A program made the position numbers and the translations under genes. Positions 5,428 through 6,653 of a stretch of DNA of 6,653 nucleotides are shown here, in pieces. The notes below the pieces were generated by a model that saw nothing but the letters and a program-made list of their open reading frames with translations, was not told where the DNA came from and made no database searches. This DNA comes from Prolixibacteraceae bacterium (lineage in GTDB: Bacteria; Bacteroidota; Bacteroidia; Bacteroidales; Prolixibacteraceae), in NCBI GenBank assembly GCA_014380255.1, contig JACMKG010000431.1, positions 1 through 6,653 of the forward strand. Reading direction: 5' to 3'. Positions within the stretch are counted from its first letter, which is position 1. Every line of letters starts with the position of its first letter.

Positions 5428-6414
5428 ATGGAAGGTTTGTATCCACTGAAGTTCGCACCCATCTATAAAGATAAGATATGGGGCGGGAACAAAATAAAGA
5501 CAGTTCTTAACAAAGATTTCGGCGATTTACCCAACTGTGGTGAGAGCTGGGAGCTTTCCGGAGTGGAGGCCAATGTTTCTGTGGTGACAAACGGCTACCT
5601 GGAAGGAAACACTCTGGAAGAACTTATTGAAGTATATATGGGCGACCTGGTAGGCGACAAGGTATTTGATAAATTTGGTATTGAATTTCCTCTTTTAATC
5701 AAGTTCATCGATGCAAACGACGACTTATCCATCCAGGTACATCCCGATGATCAACTCTCGGAGGAAAGACACGGCGCTTTTGGTAAAACTGAAATGTGGT
5801 ACGTCTTACAGGCCGATCCGGGTTCAAAATTACAGGTAGGGTTTAATCGACAGGTGGATGCAGAGGTATACCTTGAGAAGCTTAAAAACAACCAGTTGAC
5901 CGAGATTCTCAACTTCGAGGAAGTAACTGCCGGTGACACCTATTTCATTCCAGCCGGACGCGTACATGCCATTGGCAAAGGTATCCTGCTGGCAGAGATT
6001 CAGCAGACTTCGGATATTACCTATAGAATCTACGATTACGATCGCCGGGATAGCGAAGGCAACCCCCGCGAACTGCATACTGACCTGGCCCTTGATGCCA
6101 TTGATTTTACCATCTTCCCTGAATACAAGACAAAAGCTGTAGCCAAAGCCAATGAATCAGTGGAGCTGGTTAAATGCCCCTATTTCACGACCAATGTACT
6201 GGATTTGACCCAGGTGGTGGAGAAAGATTATAATGAGCTGGATTGCTTTGTGATCTTTATCTGTCTGGATGGTACCGTGGAAATAAAAACCGAATCAGGA
6301 TCAGAAACCATTACAAAAGGAGAAACTATCCTGATTCCTGCCTCCATTGAGAGTGTAACGCTCATACCGCAATCCTTAACCGTGAAATTACTGGAAGTAA
6401 CCATTGATAACTAA
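5428..6414 (+). CDS. manA: Mannose-6-phosphate isomerase, class I (type I phosphomannose isomerase)
   Basis: Zinc-dependent cytoplasmic interconversion of mannose 6-phosphate and fructose 6-phosphate, linking mannose use with GDP-mannose and surface polysaccharide synthesis. The 328 residues fit the short bacterial type (B. subtilis ManA-like, about 315-325) rather than the longer E. coli form. The fold is a double cupin. The metal ligands are visible: Q103 and H105 in SIQVHPDD, E122 in KTEMWYV and H180 in PAGRVHAIG. The catalytic arginine R200 lies in TSDITYRIYDYDR. The early motif KIWGG (16-20) and the substrate-loop segment CGESWELSG (37-45) are also conserved. The C-terminal cupin half (about 240-328) ends with the strand-rich TITKGETILIPASIESVTL. 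The engB start codon directly follows its stop codon. Confidence 0.96.
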   Translation: MEGLYPLKFAPIYKDKIWGGNKIKTVLNKDFGDLPNCGESWELSGVEANVSVVTNGYLEGNTLEELIEVYMGDLVGDKVFDKFGIEFPLLIKFIDANDDLSIQVHPDDQLSEERHGAFGKTEMWYVLQADPGSKLQVGFNRQVDAEVYLEKLKNNQLTEILNFEEVTAGDTYFIPAGRVHAIGKGILLAEIQQTSDITYRIYDYDRRDSEGNPRELHTDLALDAIDFTIFPEYKTKAVAKANESVELVKCPYFTTNVLDLTQVVEKDYNELDCFVIFICLDGTVEIKTESGSETITKGETILIPASIESVTLIPQSLTVKLLEVTIDN

Positions 6415-6653
6415 ATGATCAAACAGGCACGATTTTTAATCAGCAATACCGATGTACAGAAATGCCCAGCCCCCGACCGGCCGGAATATGCATTCATAGG
6501 GCGGTCGAACGTGGGCAAATCATCGCTTATCAATATGCTTGTTGGTCAGAAGAGCCTGGCCAAGGTGTCAGTAAAGCCTGGAAAGACGCAGCTAATCAAT
6601 CATTTTGTCATTGATGAAAGCTGGTACCTGGTCGATCTGCCGGGGTATGGTTA
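6415..6653 (+). CDS. engB: Ribosome-biogenesis GTPase EngB (YihA/YsxC), 5' part
   Basis: The first 79 codons are present; the window ends inside the gene. EngB is a TRAFAC-class GTPase needed for assembly of the large ribosomal subunit. The N-terminal extension [18 protein letters not shown] leads to [17 protein letters not shown], which holds the P-loop (G1, GRSNVGKSS). The G2/switch I segment [10 protein letters not shown] is characteristic of EngB, and the G3 motif DLPGYGY lies at the edge. G4 and G5 fall outside. The ATG directly follows the manA stop codon with no gap, which suggests co-transcription and translational coupling. The segment [11 protein letters not shown] differs slightly from the common AKTSSTPGKTQ but keeps the conserved PGKTQ. 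Confidence 0.96.
   Translation, partial: MIKQARFLISNTDVQKCPAPDRPEYAFIGRSNVGKSSLINMLVGQKSLAKVSVKPGKTQLINHFVIDESWYLVDLPGYG

Noticed and set aside
5751..6142. Three frames on both strands within manA
   Set aside because: All overlap the intact manA frame with its metal-binding residues and show no domain of their own.

Overview
The window reads as a chromosomal segment from a member of the Bacteroidota (class Bacteroidia or a close relative). The reasons are: no Shine-Dalgarno sequences before the starts; two exact copies of the Bacteroidota -7 promoter box TAnnTTTG, both TATCTTTG, placed 15-17 nt before a start codon; a large periplasmic-TPR sensor histidine kinase of the kind common in this phylum; and a uridine kinase whose N-terminus starts MLVIGIAGGTGSGKTT, as in Bacteroides relatives. 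No species can be named from the sequence alone.

Layout. Positions 1-192 hold the end of an ECF-type sigma factor, closed by a textbook rho-independent terminator (236-270). Then comes a gene-free stretch of about 665 bp (271-936), the most unusual part of the window. It contains a large concentric imperfect palindrome (327-668, centre near 500) built partly from six copies of the octamer AACCTTAT / ATAAGGTT. It also contains two facing arrays of an 11-bp repeat (715-805). A possible pair of element ends (12-bp inverted repeats at 292-303 and 889-900) is flanked by an 8-bp direct repeat. I read this as a candidate non-autonomous foldback (MITE-like) element or a repetitive extragenic element; this is an inference. 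Its right end overlaps the putative promoter of the next gene.

Positions 937-1491 encode a DJ-1/PfpI-family protein on the + strand. It converges, 16 bp apart, on a minus-strand cluster that is transcribed from about 4960 down to 1508: uridine kinase (udk), then a DEDDy 3'-5' exonuclease related to the PolB exonuclease domain (1 nt gap), then, after 82 bp, a TPR sensor histidine kinase with no receiver domain and no partner regulator in view. A 121-bp intergenic region (4951-5071) separates udk from the divergent + strand set: a Dabb-domain protein, class I mannose-6-phosphate isomerase (manA), and the first 79 codons of the ribosome-assembly GTPase EngB, whose start codon directly follows the manA stop codon.

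The coding genes are mostly ordinary housekeeping or stress functions: pyrimidine salvage, DNA/RNA 3'-end trimming, sensing, sugar-phosphate interconversion and ribosome assembly. I see no evidence of a new multi-gene system in them. The signal that the genes do not explain is the structured repeat region at 285-908.
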